From Flavobacteriia bacterium (GTDB lineage: Bacteria > Bacteroidota > Bacteroidia > Flavobacteriales_D > Crocinitomicaceae): a stretch of DNA of 64,000 bases. The first letter of the stretch is position 1, and every line of letters begins with the position of its first letter. Shown piece by piece: positions 43,530 through 52,468 of the stretch. The DNA is taken from the NCBI GenBank assembly GCA_016183815.1, contig JACPDW010000008.1:124001-188000 (forward strand), written 5' to 3'. The notes beneath the pieces were generated by a model, which made no database searches, was not told where the DNA came from, and worked only from the letters and a program-made list of their open reading frames with translations. Made by a program: the position numbers and the translations under genes.

Positions 43530-44852
43530 CTATTTTTCAACGCTTTGATATTTAGGTAAAAATAACATTATTATCAAACCTATGAAGAAAAATATAGAGA
43601 TGGAAATAACTGAAAAACGAATAGAACCAAAATAAATTTCAGAAAAACCAAAGAAAAACACACCACAAACAATTCCGATTTTTTCTGTTGCATCGTAAAA
43701 AGAAAAATAACTGGCGTGATCTGTTGTTTCAGGTAAAAATTTAGAATATGTAGATCTAGAAATGGCTTGAATACCTCCCATTACTAAACCTACTCCAGCT
43801 GCTAGGAGGTAAAACTCAATAGGTTTTTTAATAAAATAGGCGGAAATGCACAAAAGTAACCAAATGCTAATTGACAGAATTAAAGTGCGAATATTTCCAA
43901 CTTTTGATGAGATTTTGGACATTAAAAATGCACCTAAAGCACCTAAAATTTGAATCAATAAAATAGAAATAATTAATCCTGTCGCTCCTTTTCCTTCTTC
44001 CCATTCTATTTCTTTGTTTGCAAAAATTGTTGCCATTAACATAACGGTTTGTACTCCAGTATTGTAAAAAAAGAATGAAAGTAAAAATATTTTCAGTCGT
44101 TTGATATGTCTAAATTCTTGATATACTTTTTTTAGTTCAATAAATCCTTTCCAAATGTAGTTTTTATCAGGTTTTTTATGATAAACATTGTTTGGTAATC
44201 GAAAAAAGGTAATCTGACTAAATCCTACCCACCAAATACTTACCAAAACAAAACACCATGGGGCGGGCATATCAAAACCTTTCATAGCAATTAAACATAT
44301 AATAAGTAAAATCATTGAACCAAAATATCCCATAGAAAACCCTTTTGCTGAAATTCTATCAAAATCTTTGCTTTCAGAAATCTCAGGCAGGAAAGCATTG
44401 TAAAAAACCAAACTGTTCCAAAATCCTATGCTTGCAAAAAAGACTGACATCATTCCCCATTCAAGGTAATTTGGATCAAAGTAAAACAAGGTAAAACAAG
44501 AAAAGGCACCCACATAGCAGAAGAAACGCATAAATCTTTTTTTGCTTCCTGTATAATCGGCTATTCCTGAAAGCATTGGCGACAATATGGAAACAACTAA
44601 AAAAGATGCAGAAAGAACAAAAGAAAACAAAGCAGAATTGGAAAGTTCCATTCCATAAAAAAGTACTTTAACTTGTTCACCTTCTTTAAGAGCTTGTTCT
44701 GAATTTCCATACATTCTATTTAAATAATGTTTGGTGGTAACTGCATCGTAAAAAATTGGAAAAATAGCAGAAGAAACAACTAAATTATAAACAGAATTAG
44801 CCCAATCATAAAAAATCCATGCTTTGATTGTTTTTTTGTCTCCTTTAAGCAT
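43530..44852 (-). CDS. UMF1/Atg22-type MFS transporter
   Basis: The 440-residue protein has about 12 membrane segments and begins with KAWIFYDWANSVYNLVVSSAIFP, the signature of the UMF1/Atg22-like branch of the MFS (Atg22 is a vacuolar amino acid exporter in yeast). FVLSASFLVVSILSPMLSGIADYTGSKKR and GGIQAISRSTYSKFLP are also typical. In bacteria the substrate is undetermined. It starts 1 base before the end of the SthA-like gene, so both share a transcript. Confidence 0.85.
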   Translation of the reverse strand: MLKGDKKTIKAWIFYDWANSVYNLVVSSAIFPIFYDAVTTKHYLNRMYGNSEQALKEGEQVKVLFYGMELSNSALFSFVLSASFLVVSILSPMLSGIADYTGSKKRFMRFFCYVGAFSCFTLFYFDPNYLEWGMMSVFFASIGFWNSLVFYNAFLPEISESKDFDRISAKGFSMGYFGSMILLIICLIAMKGFDMPAPWCFVLVSIWWVGFSQITFFRLPNNVYHKKPDKNYIWKGFIELKKVYQEFRHIKRLKIFLLSFFFYNTGVQTVMLMATIFANKEIEWEEGKGATGLIISILLIQILGALGAFLMSKISSKVGNIRTLILSISIWLLLCISAYFIKKPIEFYLLAAGVGLVMGGIQAISRSTYSKFLPETTDHASYFSFYDATEKIGIVCGVFFFGFSEIYFGSIRFSVISISIFFFIGLIIMLFLPKYQSVEK

Positions 44853-44853
44853 T

Positions 44854-46344
44854 TTATAATTTATTTATTTCTCTTTTTACTCCGTTGATAACTGAATAAC
44901 AAGACATTTTATCTTTAAAAACGGTTGACTTAAATATGGATTCTTTCATTAACATTCTCACACATTCTTGAATTCCTTCAACAATAGAAGGATGAGGGTG
45001 AATCAAATGAGATAATTCTTTTATTCCTAAATTTTGTTGAATTAAAAAAGCGATTTCTTGAATTGCAGAAGAAGCGTGTTCACCAACTACCCTCATTCCT
45101 AATATTTTCATTTCGTTGTCGTTGCTCACAATCATCTTAAAAAAACCTTCTGTTTTTCTCATAGCTATTGCCCGAGGTATTAAAGAATAATCAATTTTTA
45201 CTATTTTAACAGGGATGTTTTTTTTAACACAATCTTGTTCGTTTAGTCCGACGGTTGCTACTTCTGGATGAAGAAACATTATAGAACTAAGATTGTTATA
45301 GTTTAAACGCTGACGGGTATTTTCAAAAATTTTTTCTACGGCATGACGAGCTTCCATCTCTGCGATGTTTACTAATGCAATTCTTCCTGAAACATCACCT
45401 ACAGCATAAATATGAGGAATATTGGTACGTGTATCGTCATCGCCAATATGAACTCCTCTTTTAGACATAAGAACCCCAGCATTTTCAATTTTAAGTTCTT
45501 CAATATTTGGAACACGTCCAACAGCTAAAAGAGCTTTATCGACTTTGATAGTTTCTTTTTTACCATCGTCGTACAAAATTTCATACACTACTTTACTGTC
45601 TATAATTTCAATATTGTTTAAGTTAGAATTATGGTGAATGTGAATGCCTTTTTTTTCCATTTTATTACTGATTAAATCAGAAACATCTTTATCTTCAAAA
45701 GGCAATATTCTATCTTGACGATCAATAATATAGACTTTAGTTTTTCCAAAATTTGAAAAGATAGTTGCGTATTCACAACCCACGATACCCGCACCAATGA
45801 TTACCAGACTTTCTGGATAATCTTCAATGTCTTCAATCCCATTACTGGTCATGATTATTTTTTCATCGACAGGAATATTAGGTAAAATTCTAGGTTTTGA
45901 ACCAGAAGCAATAATTATGTTTTCACCATAAATTATTTTATTTCCATCTGGATGCTGAATCAATATTTGATGTGTGTCAATAAAACTTGCTTCTCCTTTG
46001 AGTAAGGTAAAGTTTACTTGTTTAGCTTCATTTTGTAACAAAGCCAAATGACTTACGTATTGTAATTTTCTTTCAAAAATGGCTTCATTAAGCGTTTTTT
46101 TAACTTGCGACCAAGGAAGAAAAAATTGTTCTTTGTTGCTAGTATGAAAAGTTTCATTGATATTGTTAACTTTTTCCGACAATTCCCATAAAGTTTTGGA
46201 AGACAAGGCACCATTAAATAATCCAGCACCACCAATTCTTTTTTTTTCAATCAGGCAAACTTTCTTTTTAAAGTCAATAGCACGCATAGCCGCTGAATAT
46301 CCAGCAGGACCTCCTCCAATTATTATTACATCATAATTTTCCAT
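44854..46344 (-). CDS. SthA-like pyridine nucleotide-disulfide oxidoreductase lacking the redox cysteines
   Basis: With the inner ATG (46344) the protein is 496 residues; an upstream ATG at 46383 would add 13 residues not typical of the family. It has an FAD-binding Rossmann motif (DVIIIGGGPAGYSAAMRAI), an NAD-binding one (LVIIGAGIVGCEYATIF), IYAVGDV and the C-terminal dimer domain (IHPHPSIVEGIQE). The lipoamide-dehydrogenase CxxxxC motif is replaced by GGAGLFNGALSSKTL, so there is no active disulfide. That fits soluble transhydrogenase (SthA/UdhA) or a related NAD(P)H dehydrogenase. It is upstream of and 1 base from the UMF1 transporter gene. Confidence 0.78.
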   Translation of the reverse strand: MENYDVIIIGGGPAGYSAAMRAIDFKKKVCLIEKKRIGGAGLFNGALSSKTLWELSEKVNNINETFHTSNKEQFFLPWSQVKKTLNEAIFERKLQYVSHLALLQNEAKQVNFTLLKGEASFIDTHQILIQHPDGNKIIYGENIIIASGSKPRILPNIPVDEKIIMTSNGIEDIEDYPESLVIIGAGIVGCEYATIFSNFGKTKVYIIDRQDRILPFEDKDVSDLISNKMEKKGIHIHHNSNLNNIEIIDSKVVYEILYDDGKKETIKVDKALLAVGRVPNIEELKIENAGVLMSKRGVHIGDDDTRTNIPHIYAVGDVSGRIALVNIAEMEARHAVEKIFENTRQRLNYNNLSSIMFLHPEVATVGLNEQDCVKKNIPVKIVKIDYSLIPRAIAMRKTEGFFKMIVSNDNEMKILGMRVVGEHASSAIQEIAFLIQQNLGIKELSHLIHPHPSIVEGIQECVRMLMKESIFKSTVFKDKMSCYSVINGVKREINKL

Positions 46345-46467
46345 CTTTAAAGTTATGAGTGTAAAATTATAAATAAATACCAAAAAAAAAGACTAACCTT
46401 AATTGGCAGTCTCTTTTCTATTTATTGTTAAATTGGTTGGGACAAAATTAGATACTTTAGAAATAGA

Positions 46468-46493
46468 TTAAATAAGGCAAATGCCTTATTTAA
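46468..46493. promoter_or_regulatory. Perfect 12-bp dyad, candidate operator
   Basis: TTAAATAAGGCA (46468-46479) and its exact complement TGCCTTATTTAA (46482-46493) flank two bases. It lies in the divergent intergenic region between the SthA-like gene and the lipoprotein gene. No T run adjoins it in a way that suggests termination, so a binding site for a dimeric regulator is the more likely reading. Confidence 0.5.
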
Positions 46494-46654
46494 TAAAGTT
46501 GAATATTTACCCTTTGTGTTATTTTACGTAATATTTTTTATTAAAATTACGTTTTTTCACGTAGAAATAAGTCAATTGAAGTGCCTAATTTTGATTTAAA
46601 TAAAGGCGGAATCCGAAAAGCCTTATGAGTAGGAAAAACTAAATCTTTATTATT

Positions 46655-47161
46655 ATGAAAAAAACAATCTTTATTTTCGCCTTGATTGGCCTAGCTTTAG
46701 TTTCTTGTAAAAAGAAGGACAAAGATCCAGAACCTGAACCAGAGCCGACTCCTACTAATTACAATCTTACCTACATGGTTGATGGTGTTACAATTAATTG
46801 TACTGATGGAAAAGGAACTGCAGATGGTTGGTTTACAATTGACGGAAAAGACGTTAATAATCCAACTACACGTTATTTTAGAATTATACTTCCTTTGTAT
46901 GATTCGATTAAAGTTACAACTTATTATCTTGCAGAACACCCTGAATATCCTAAAGCAACTGCATATTATTTAGACTACATGCTTACTGGAGAAAATGAGT
47001 TTGAATCAAAAGATGGAAGTCCCACAACAGATAAAATAACAATAACCAAATTTGATAAAACTGCAAAAAAGATTTCTGGAACTTTTAATTTTTCTTTAGA
47101 AGATGATAATGGAGCAAAAAAAGTTTTTACTAACGGTACGTTTACAGATTTAACCTGGTAA
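46655..47161 (+). CDS. Putative lipoprotein of unknown function
   Basis: The 168-residue protein has a lipobox (ALVSCKKKDKD, lipid-attached Cys18) and a Pro/Glu-rich linker (DPEPEPEPTPT). A compact beta-rich domain follows, with NYNLTYMVDGVTINC at the start and ISGTFNFSLEDDNGAKKVFT near the end, where ISGTFNF and the closing GTFTDL are common in Bacteroidota lipoproteins of the DUF6252 kind. It is expected at the outer membrane. It ends before a strong terminator (47183-47213), so it is a single-gene unit. Confidence 0.75.
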   Translation: MKKTIFIFALIGLALVSCKKKDKDPEPEPEPTPTNYNLTYMVDGVTINCTDGKGTADGWFTIDGKDVNNPTTRYFRIILPLYDSIKVTTYYLAEHPEYPKATAYYLDYMLTGENEFESKDGSPTTDKITITKFDKTAKKISGTFNFSLEDDNGAKKVFTNGTFTDLTW

Positions 47162-47182
47162 ATAATTTTATTTTTTTATGGA

Positions 47183-47213
47183 AGACATGCTATTTTAGTG
47201 TGTCTTTTTTTTT
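47183..47213 (+). terminator. Rho-independent terminator after the lipoprotein gene
   Basis: AGACATGC (47183-47190) pairs with GTGTGTCT (47198-47205) around a 7-base loop, with two G-T pairs, followed by eight or nine T. Confidence 0.75.
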
Positions 47214-47224
47214 AATATTTAATT

Positions 47225-47232
47225 TATATTTG
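47225..47232 (+). promoter_or_regulatory. Promoter -7 box for the histidine kinase operon
   Basis: TATATTTG matches TAnnTTTG; the start codon at 47262 is 29 bases on. No clear -33 box. Confidence 0.45.
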
Positions 47233-47261
47233 TAAAATAAGTAGTTTAGCATAAAAAACGA

Positions 47262-48992
47262 ATGTTAAATCTTAAATTTTTTATTTTATTTTTTTATTTT
47301 ACACTTATTTTTTGTACTTTTTCTCAAAAAAATCGTTTTATCACTTTTTTTCAAGAAGTTGATTCAACATACGATGATAATGAAGCTATAGAAAAACTTC
47401 AAAAATTTAAAGAAATAAACAAATTAAATTTAACAGAACAGATAATATTTAATGATAAGATAATTGAATTATCTATAAACATTCAAAAATATAGTTTGGC
47501 TTTAAAATATTCATTAGATGGATTAAAAATGGCTGAAATAAATAAGATTGATTCTTTAATGTCTTATTATACGATGAAAATTGGTTCTTCCTATTATTTT
47601 TTGAATAAAAAAGACAAAGCAAAAGACTATTTTTATAAAGCGTATATTATTGCAAAAAAATCATACAATTGGACTCAAGAAGCAAAGACACTTAATAATC
47701 TAGCAACAATCTATTTAGAATCATCACAATATCAAAAAGCTGAAAAATATTTATTAAAATCAGTTGAAATTTTCCGTCAGCATGGACAATTGTATCAATT
47801 AGGATTAGTGCCATATCGTTTGTTGGCCACTTTATATTCAGATATAGGGAAATATAAAGAAGCTGAAAAAATTTATTTAGAAACCATCTCTCATGCCGAA
47901 AAGAATAAAGACACTTCAATGCTATGTTATTCAATGATGTATTATGCAGATTTGTTATCAAAAACCAATCAAACAAAAAAAGGAATCTCCATCGCTTACA
48001 AAGCATTAGGAATTCAAAATATTCAACAAAATAAAACGACAACAATTGTTGTATATAATGGACTTTCTAGCTTATTGATTAAAGACAAACAGTTTGAAAA
48101 AGCTAGTGCTACATTGATTAAATTAGAATTACTAAAAAGAGAAGTTTTTAATGATGACTTAGAAAAAAAAGTGGCCGAAACTGAGGTTAAATACAAAACA
48201 GCTAAAATTAAACAACAAAAAGAGTTAGCTGTAGCAAAAGCAAATGCAGAAAAAAGAAAAAAAAATAATTACATTCTGTTTTTTTTAAGTGTATTGCTTT
48301 TGATTTTTGTTTTTTTCATGACTTTTTATTACAAACTACAAGTTAAACGAAAAAAAATGGAGTTGGCTAATCAAAAACACATAATTGAATCTGTTGTGAA
48401 AGCACAAGAAGATGAAAAAAGAAGAATTGCCAGAGATTTACACGATGGGATTTGCCAAAAATTTGCAGCTACAAAACTCAAGTTTAGTAACATCAACATT
48501 AATGAAACGAATGAAAAAATTAAGTTTACTGAATCATTATCCTTATTAGATGAATCAACAAATGAACTAAGAAGTATTTCACATAATATAATGCCACCAG
48601 CTTTACATCAAAGTAATTTAGTTGAAGCGATAAAACAACTCGCAGCTCATTCTTTTTCAAATCAGATTAGTTACAGTTTTGAAGTTTTTGGAACGCCTAT
48701 TCTTTTTTCAGAAAACGAGCAAATAAACATATATAGAATTAGTCAAGAATTGTTTGCCAATATACTAAAACATTCAAAAGCAACAGAAGTAGCTATACAA
48801 ATAATATTTTCAAGCTCATCGATTAATTTATTAATTGAAGACAATGGTGTGGGCATTGGTAAACAAATTTCTGAAGGTATTGGTCTTAATAACATGAAAT
48901 TAAGAGCTGAGATAATCAATGCAAAATTAGAATTTTCATCCGGGGTTAATGCTGGTACTACTTCAAATCTAGTATTGGTAAAAAAAATGTAA
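47262..48992 (+). CDS. TPR-containing sensor histidine kinase (HisKA_3 type)
   Basis: The 576-residue protein has a signal peptide (to FSQ), a periplasmic array of tetratricopeptide repeats (about residues 60-290, e.g. LNNLATIYLESSQYQKAEKY), one membrane helix (about 338-360) and a cytoplasmic kinase. The phosphoacceptor His394 lies in QEDEKRRIARDLHDGI, the HisKA_3 pattern of NarX/DesK-type kinases. The ATPase domain has QELFANILKHSKAT and LLIEDNGVGIG. The kinase should sense an envelope signal and phosphorylate the response regulator that starts 9 bases downstream at 49002. Confidence 0.9.
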   Translation: MLNLKFFILFFYFTLIFCTFSQKNRFITFFQEVDSTYDDNEAIEKLQKFKEINKLNLTEQIIFNDKIIELSINIQKYSLALKYSLDGLKMAEINKIDSLMSYYTMKIGSSYYFLNKKDKAKDYFYKAYIIAKKSYNWTQEAKTLNNLATIYLESSQYQKAEKYLLKSVEIFRQHGQLYQLGLVPYRLLATLYSDIGKYKEAEKIYLETISHAEKNKDTSMLCYSMMYYADLLSKTNQTKKGISIAYKALGIQNIQQNKTTTIVVYNGLSSLLIKDKQFEKASATLIKLELLKREVFNDDLEKKVAETEVKYKTAKIKQQKELAVAKANAEKRKKNNYILFFLSVLLLIFVFFMTFYYKLQVKRKKMELANQKHIIESVVKAQEDEKRRIARDLHDGICQKFAATKLKFSNININETNEKIKFTESLSLLDESTNELRSISHNIMPPALHQSNLVEAIKQLAAHSFSNQISYSFEVFGTPILFSENEQINIYRISQELFANILKHSKATEVAIQIIFSSSSINLLIEDNGVGIGKQISEGIGLNNMKLRAEIINAKLEFSSGVNAGTTSNLVLVKKM

Positions 48993-49001
48993 ATTTGTGT
49001 C

Positions 49002-49637
49002 ATGCAGCAGTATAAAGTTATCATTGCCGACGACCATCAGTTAATTATAGATGGAATTATTTCTCTTCTTGAAAACGAAAACGAGTTCAAAATTATTGCT
49101 GGTGTAATAAATGGAAAAGAATTAATTGAAAAAACTAAACTTTTAATTCCCGATATTGTTATAACAGACATAGATATGCCCATTATGAGTGGTGAAGAAG
49201 CGGTTAAAATTTTAAGAAAAGAATTTCCTGATTTAAAAATTTTAGTTTTGTCCATGCATAAAGATTTAGCAAAATATGCTTTGATGAAAGTTGCTGGAGC
49301 AAATGGCTTTATTCATAAAAACACCGATAAAGAGGAGTTGATTTTTGCTTTACGTCAACTGATAAAAGGAAAAGAATATGTAAGTTCAGAAATAAATACT
49401 GAAAATATTGTTGTAAAAAAAGAAACAAGTCTAATGAAAGTAGATTTGACAAAAAGAGAAATAGAAATTATTCAATACATTGCTTTAGGACTATCAAACA
49501 ACGAAATTGGTACAAAATTATTCATAAGTGCTCGAACAGTGGATACCCATCGAACAAACATCATGCGAAAAATTAATGTAAACAATGTAGCTGGATTGAT
49601 TCGATTTGCCTATACAAGTAAAATTATTGAAAATTAA
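49002..49637 (+). CDS. NarL/FixJ-type response regulator
   Basis: The 211-residue protein has a complete receiver domain: acidic pair Asp10-Asp11 (IIADDHQ), phosphoacceptor Asp56 (VITDIDMPIMSG) and a conserved Lys in FIHKNTDKEEL. A LuxR-type DNA-binding domain follows (TKREIEIIQYIALGLSNNEI, TVDTHRTNIMRKI). It is the cognate partner of the kinase at 47262, which it follows after 9 bases, and should act as a phosphorylation-dependent transcription factor. The unit ends at the hairpin structure at 49692-49752. Confidence 0.93.
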   Translation: MQQYKVIIADDHQLIIDGIISLLENENEFKIIAGVINGKELIEKTKLLIPDIVITDIDMPIMSGEEAVKILRKEFPDLKILVLSMHKDLAKYALMKVAGANGFIHKNTDKEELIFALRQLIKGKEYVSSEINTENIVVKKETSLMKVDLTKREIEIIQYIALGLSNNEIGTKLFISARTVDTHRTNIMRKINVNNVAGLIRFAYTSKIIEN

Positions 49638-49691
49638 TTTATTGGCTTACCAATTTAAGTCGCTAAAATCATTTTTCTATTTTTACCACTA

Positions 49692-49752
49692 AGAAAGTAA
49701 GAACACTTTAGTACAACACCTGCGTTGTTTTTTCATTGTGATCTTACTTTCT
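49692..49752. terminator. Terminator nested inside an outer inverted repeat
   Basis: An inner hairpin ACAAC-ACCTGC-GTTGT (49713-49728) is followed by five further T, a standard terminator for the upstream regulator. It is enclosed by an outer perfect 11-bp stem, AGAAAGTAAGA (49692-49702) with TCTTACTTTCT (49742-49752). The two stems could form one long structure. Confidence 0.65.
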
Positions 49753-49911
49753 CATTGGTTAATTTTTTATATATAATTCTATAAATTAATTTTTTACTCT
49801 AACTTGATATCCCAATTAGTTTATAATAAGTTAAAACACTTCTATTTTTAAGGTTTTTACCTTAATTTTCTTCTTTAATTTCTTTATTATTTTGACGTTT
49901 AATAACTTTGA

Positions 49912-50541
49912 ATGGACAAAGTAAAAATAATAGTTTATGATCCTGATTTCTTGATTAGTTCTCAAATCGATGAAATGGAGCTTAATCTTTTTGATTTTTT
50001 TGTAGTAAATTCTAAATTATCTGGACAAGAGTTAATAAATTTGATAGATATTAAAGAGATTTCTATTTTTGTTTCTAATATTGATTATTCAATCTCTGAA
50101 TCTATACAACTCATAAAATTTATTAAAGAATCAATTCCAGGATTTTCAATTATATTAGTTACTTCTCATACATGTATCAAAATCTGTAATTTTTTAAAAG
50201 ATTCAAAAGTTGAAGCTATATTAAAAAGTCCATTAATTAAATTGGATTTTAATTATGCAATACATTCCATTTTAAAAGGTAAAAAATATTTTTTTTTTGA
50301 TAATTTCGACAAAACCCAAAATTCTAAAAAGAATTTAAATTTAATTTCCGAATTAACTAAAAGAGAAATAGAGGTCTTGAGGTTAATTGCTTTAGGAAAT
50401 ACTAATACTGATGTGGCTAAAATATTGTTTATAAGTCATAGAACAGTAGATACTCATAGAACAAATATCATGAGAAAAATAAAAACAAAAAATGTTGTTG
50501 AATTAATACATTTTGCATTAATCAACAAAATAATTCACTAA
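49912..50541 (+). CDS. LuxR-type regulator with degenerate receiver domain
   Basis: The 209-residue protein has the same layout as the regulator at 49002, and the LuxR domain is close to it (LTKREIEVLRLIALGNTNTD, TVDTHRTNIMRKI). The receiver, however, is degenerate: the phosphoacceptor site reads Asn56 (SNIDYS, Asp in the neighbour) and the acidic pair is Asp10-Pro11. It probably is not controlled by phosphorylation, acting instead constitutively, by dimerising with its neighbour, or through another ligand. It seems to be a paralogue duplicated from, and diverged beside, the intact regulator. A TAACTTTG string directly before its ATG is too close to be its promoter. Confidence 0.85.
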   Translation: MDKVKIIVYDPDFLISSQIDEMELNLFDFFVVNSKLSGQELINLIDIKEISIFVSNIDYSISESIQLIKFIKESIPGFSIILVTSHTCIKICNFLKDSKVEAILKSPLIKLDFNYAIHSILKGKKYFFFDNFDKTQNSKKNLNLISELTKREIEVLRLIALGNTNTDVAKILFISHRTVDTHRTNIMRKIKTKNVVELIHFALINKIIH

Positions 50542-50615
50542 TTCATCTATAAAAATAAGTGTTTTATGCCTAATAATTAAGGTGTTTTACGTAGTTTATG
50601 TTCCTGTTTTACTGG

Positions 50616-50623
50616 TAACTTTG
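50616..50623 (+). promoter_or_regulatory. Promoter -7 box for the gene at 50666
   Basis: TAACTTTG matches TAnnTTTG and lies 42 bases before the ATG at 50666. It supports that ATG over a longer frame opened at 50582, whose first codons would overlap the promoter. Confidence 0.5.
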
Positions 50624-50665
50624 TTGAGTAAAATAAAAAATTCATATAATTTAAAATCAATTCAA

Positions 50666-52381
50666 ATGAAAAGAAAAAATCTTTATTTATTATTAGTATT
50701 AGTTAGCATAAATTATAGTGCTTATAGTCAAAAACTCTTATCAAAATTAGTAGCAAAAACTGCTGGTGCACAAACTTCAAATGCTCCAGTTGTCAGTAAA
50801 CTAAGTGATATTACTCCAACTATTGGATATTCAAGTAATTTACATCCAGTTGAAGTTGGTACTGTATCTCAATCTTTTTTTGAAGGTTGGAAAACAGGTG
50901 CAGAATTAATTTTTGTTTTATTAAACAATAACAACAATATTGCTTCGTCAAAAGTTGATGGAAAAGTTACCATTGATGGAAATGAGGCTGCATTTTCAAG
51001 TGCAGGAATTTATTATATTGTTGCGGATCCTACAAATGCTCCTAGAAAAGTTGAAATAACAACGCTTTCTGGTGAAAAATCAAGTTTTGTTCTTGAACCA
51101 AATAAAAAACAGTTTAAAATTAAAAGTATCAATGGTTTAAGTGAAGAAATTATTTTGGATTTATCTAAAGATGTTGAAATTGAGTTAGATGACACAAATA
51201 TTCCTGAAAACACTTTGTTAAAAGTGAGCATAGCCATCAATCAAGTTGGCATAAAAAGTACGTATGATGTTTGTTACATTAAAAAAGGATCTAAAATCAC
51301 TGTTCCTGCAGCAGCATTTAGAAATATCAACATTCAAAGAGATGGAAAATTTAAGAAAAGTTTTATTTCTATTGGAATTGATGATGAAAAACCTGTTACA
51401 TCATTAGAAGGAAACATCAAGTCGCTTTATTACACTAGTAATTATAGTGATGGAAAGATAGTTACTGTAAAAGTTGAACCTAAATTAAACTTAGGATTAG
51501 AAGCAAAAGGAAAAGAAGGTCAAATGGAATATCAAATTCTTAAACCTAATGCATTTACCAGTCGTCCATTTAGTCATATAAAAAAACTTGGTTTTTCTTC
51601 ATTTTCAATAAAAGGAACAACTTATATTCAATCTTCAGTAATTGTTCAAGATAAAAATGTAGAAAAAGATTTAGCTCAAACAACAAAAACCACTACAATT
51701 ATTTTTCCTAAGCAAAGTGATGAAGTTTGGAACGCTGTTTTATCTAAAATGTTACCAGAAGTAAGTAAAACCTTTCAAACTGAATTTCAAGCAACAGTAG
51801 CTTCAATTGATGATATTTCGAAACAATCGAGCTTTAAAAAAATTAACTCATTTGTTGAAAATTCTAATACTGAAAAAGAATTTGTTAAAGGAATAGGAGC
51901 ATCTAAACATTTGAATCCTTTAACACATTTAGAAACGTACGGTATAAATAGTTTACAAGAGCAATTAATGAAAGAATCTAACACCGATGGTTTATGTAAG
52001 GTTAATTTAGAATTAATTATATCAGAAGACAAAGAAAAAGCATTTTTAACTCCAAAATTTACTTACGAAATAACTGGTAAAATTAATGGAGTAATGACCA
52101 ATACAAAGTATGTTTCTGGAACTATTACTGGCACACCAATTGAAAGTGATTTGATTGGCTTAACTATAGAATATTCGTCTTCAGGTGGTGGGAAAGCATT
52201 TAAAAAGGATCAAAAAAATGTGATTAATACACCAGCAAGTTCAATTTCTGCAGAACAATTGGAAAAATTAATTCGTTCATCAGATATTCTTGTTACTTTT
52301 TCTAAGTCTTTAAAACAAATCATAGAAGCCGAAAAACTAAATGGTGATTATGAAATAGTGTGGAATTTACAAAAACTGTAA
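50666..52381 (+). CDS. Secreted protein of unknown function
   Basis: With the ATG at 50666 the protein has 571 residues and a good signal peptide (LYLLLVLVSINYSAYSQ). A start at 50582 would add 28 residues without a matching signal. The mature part is beta-rich (ELIFVLLNNNNNIASSK, GKVTIDGNEAAFSSAGIYY, EVGTVSQSFFEGWKTG). Its C-terminal third contains ELIISEDKEKAFLTPKFTYE. I do not recognise a family. It has no T9SS tail, so it is probably periplasmic or outer-membrane associated. It lies alone between the degenerate regulator and the T9SS cargo gene at 52469. Confidence 0.75.
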   Translation: MKRKNLYLLLVLVSINYSAYSQKLLSKLVAKTAGAQTSNAPVVSKLSDITPTIGYSSNLHPVEVGTVSQSFFEGWKTGAELIFVLLNNNNNIASSKVDGKVTIDGNEAAFSSAGIYYIVADPTNAPRKVEITTLSGEKSSFVLEPNKKQFKIKSINGLSEEIILDLSKDVEIELDDTNIPENTLLKVSIAINQVGIKSTYDVCYIKKGSKITVPAAAFRNINIQRDGKFKKSFISIGIDDEKPVTSLEGNIKSLYYTSNYSDGKIVTVKVEPKLNLGLEAKGKEGQMEYQILKPNAFTSRPFSHIKKLGFSSFSIKGTTYIQSSVIVQDKNVEKDLAQTTKTTTIIFPKQSDEVWNAVLSKMLPEVSKTFQTEFQATVASIDDISKQSSFKKINSFVENSNTEKEFVKGIGASKHLNPLTHLETYGINSLQEQLMKESNTDGLCKVNLELIISEDKEKAFLTPKFTYEITGKINGVMTNTKYVSGTITGTPIESDLIGLTIEYSSSGGGKAFKKDQKNVINTPASSISAEQLEKLIRSSDILVTFSKSLKQIIEAEKLNGDYEIVWNLQKL

Positions 52382-52415
52382 AAATTAGCAAAAAAATAAG
52401 GTATTTACCTTACAA

Positions 52416-52442
52416 TTGAAAGTATATCGACGCTTAACTTTG
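52416..52442 (+). promoter_or_regulatory. Promoter for the ELWxxDGT protein gene
   Basis: TTG (52416-52418) and TAACTTTG (52435-52442) match the -33 and -7 boxes with a spacing of 16, near the usual 19. The start codon is 26 bases later. Confidence 0.5.
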
Positions 52443-52468
52443 TATAAAATAAATTAAATAGAAAAAAC

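Noticed and set aside
46390-46416. Possible terminator hairpin (AGACT ... AGTCT followed by T-rich DNA)
   Set aside because: The stem is short and interrupted, and it lies between divergent genes where no transcript should end.
49903-49910. TAACTTTG directly before the degenerate regulator as its promoter
   Set aside because: It ends two bases before the ATG, so transcription would start inside the coding region. Chance occurrence in AT-rich DNA is more likely.
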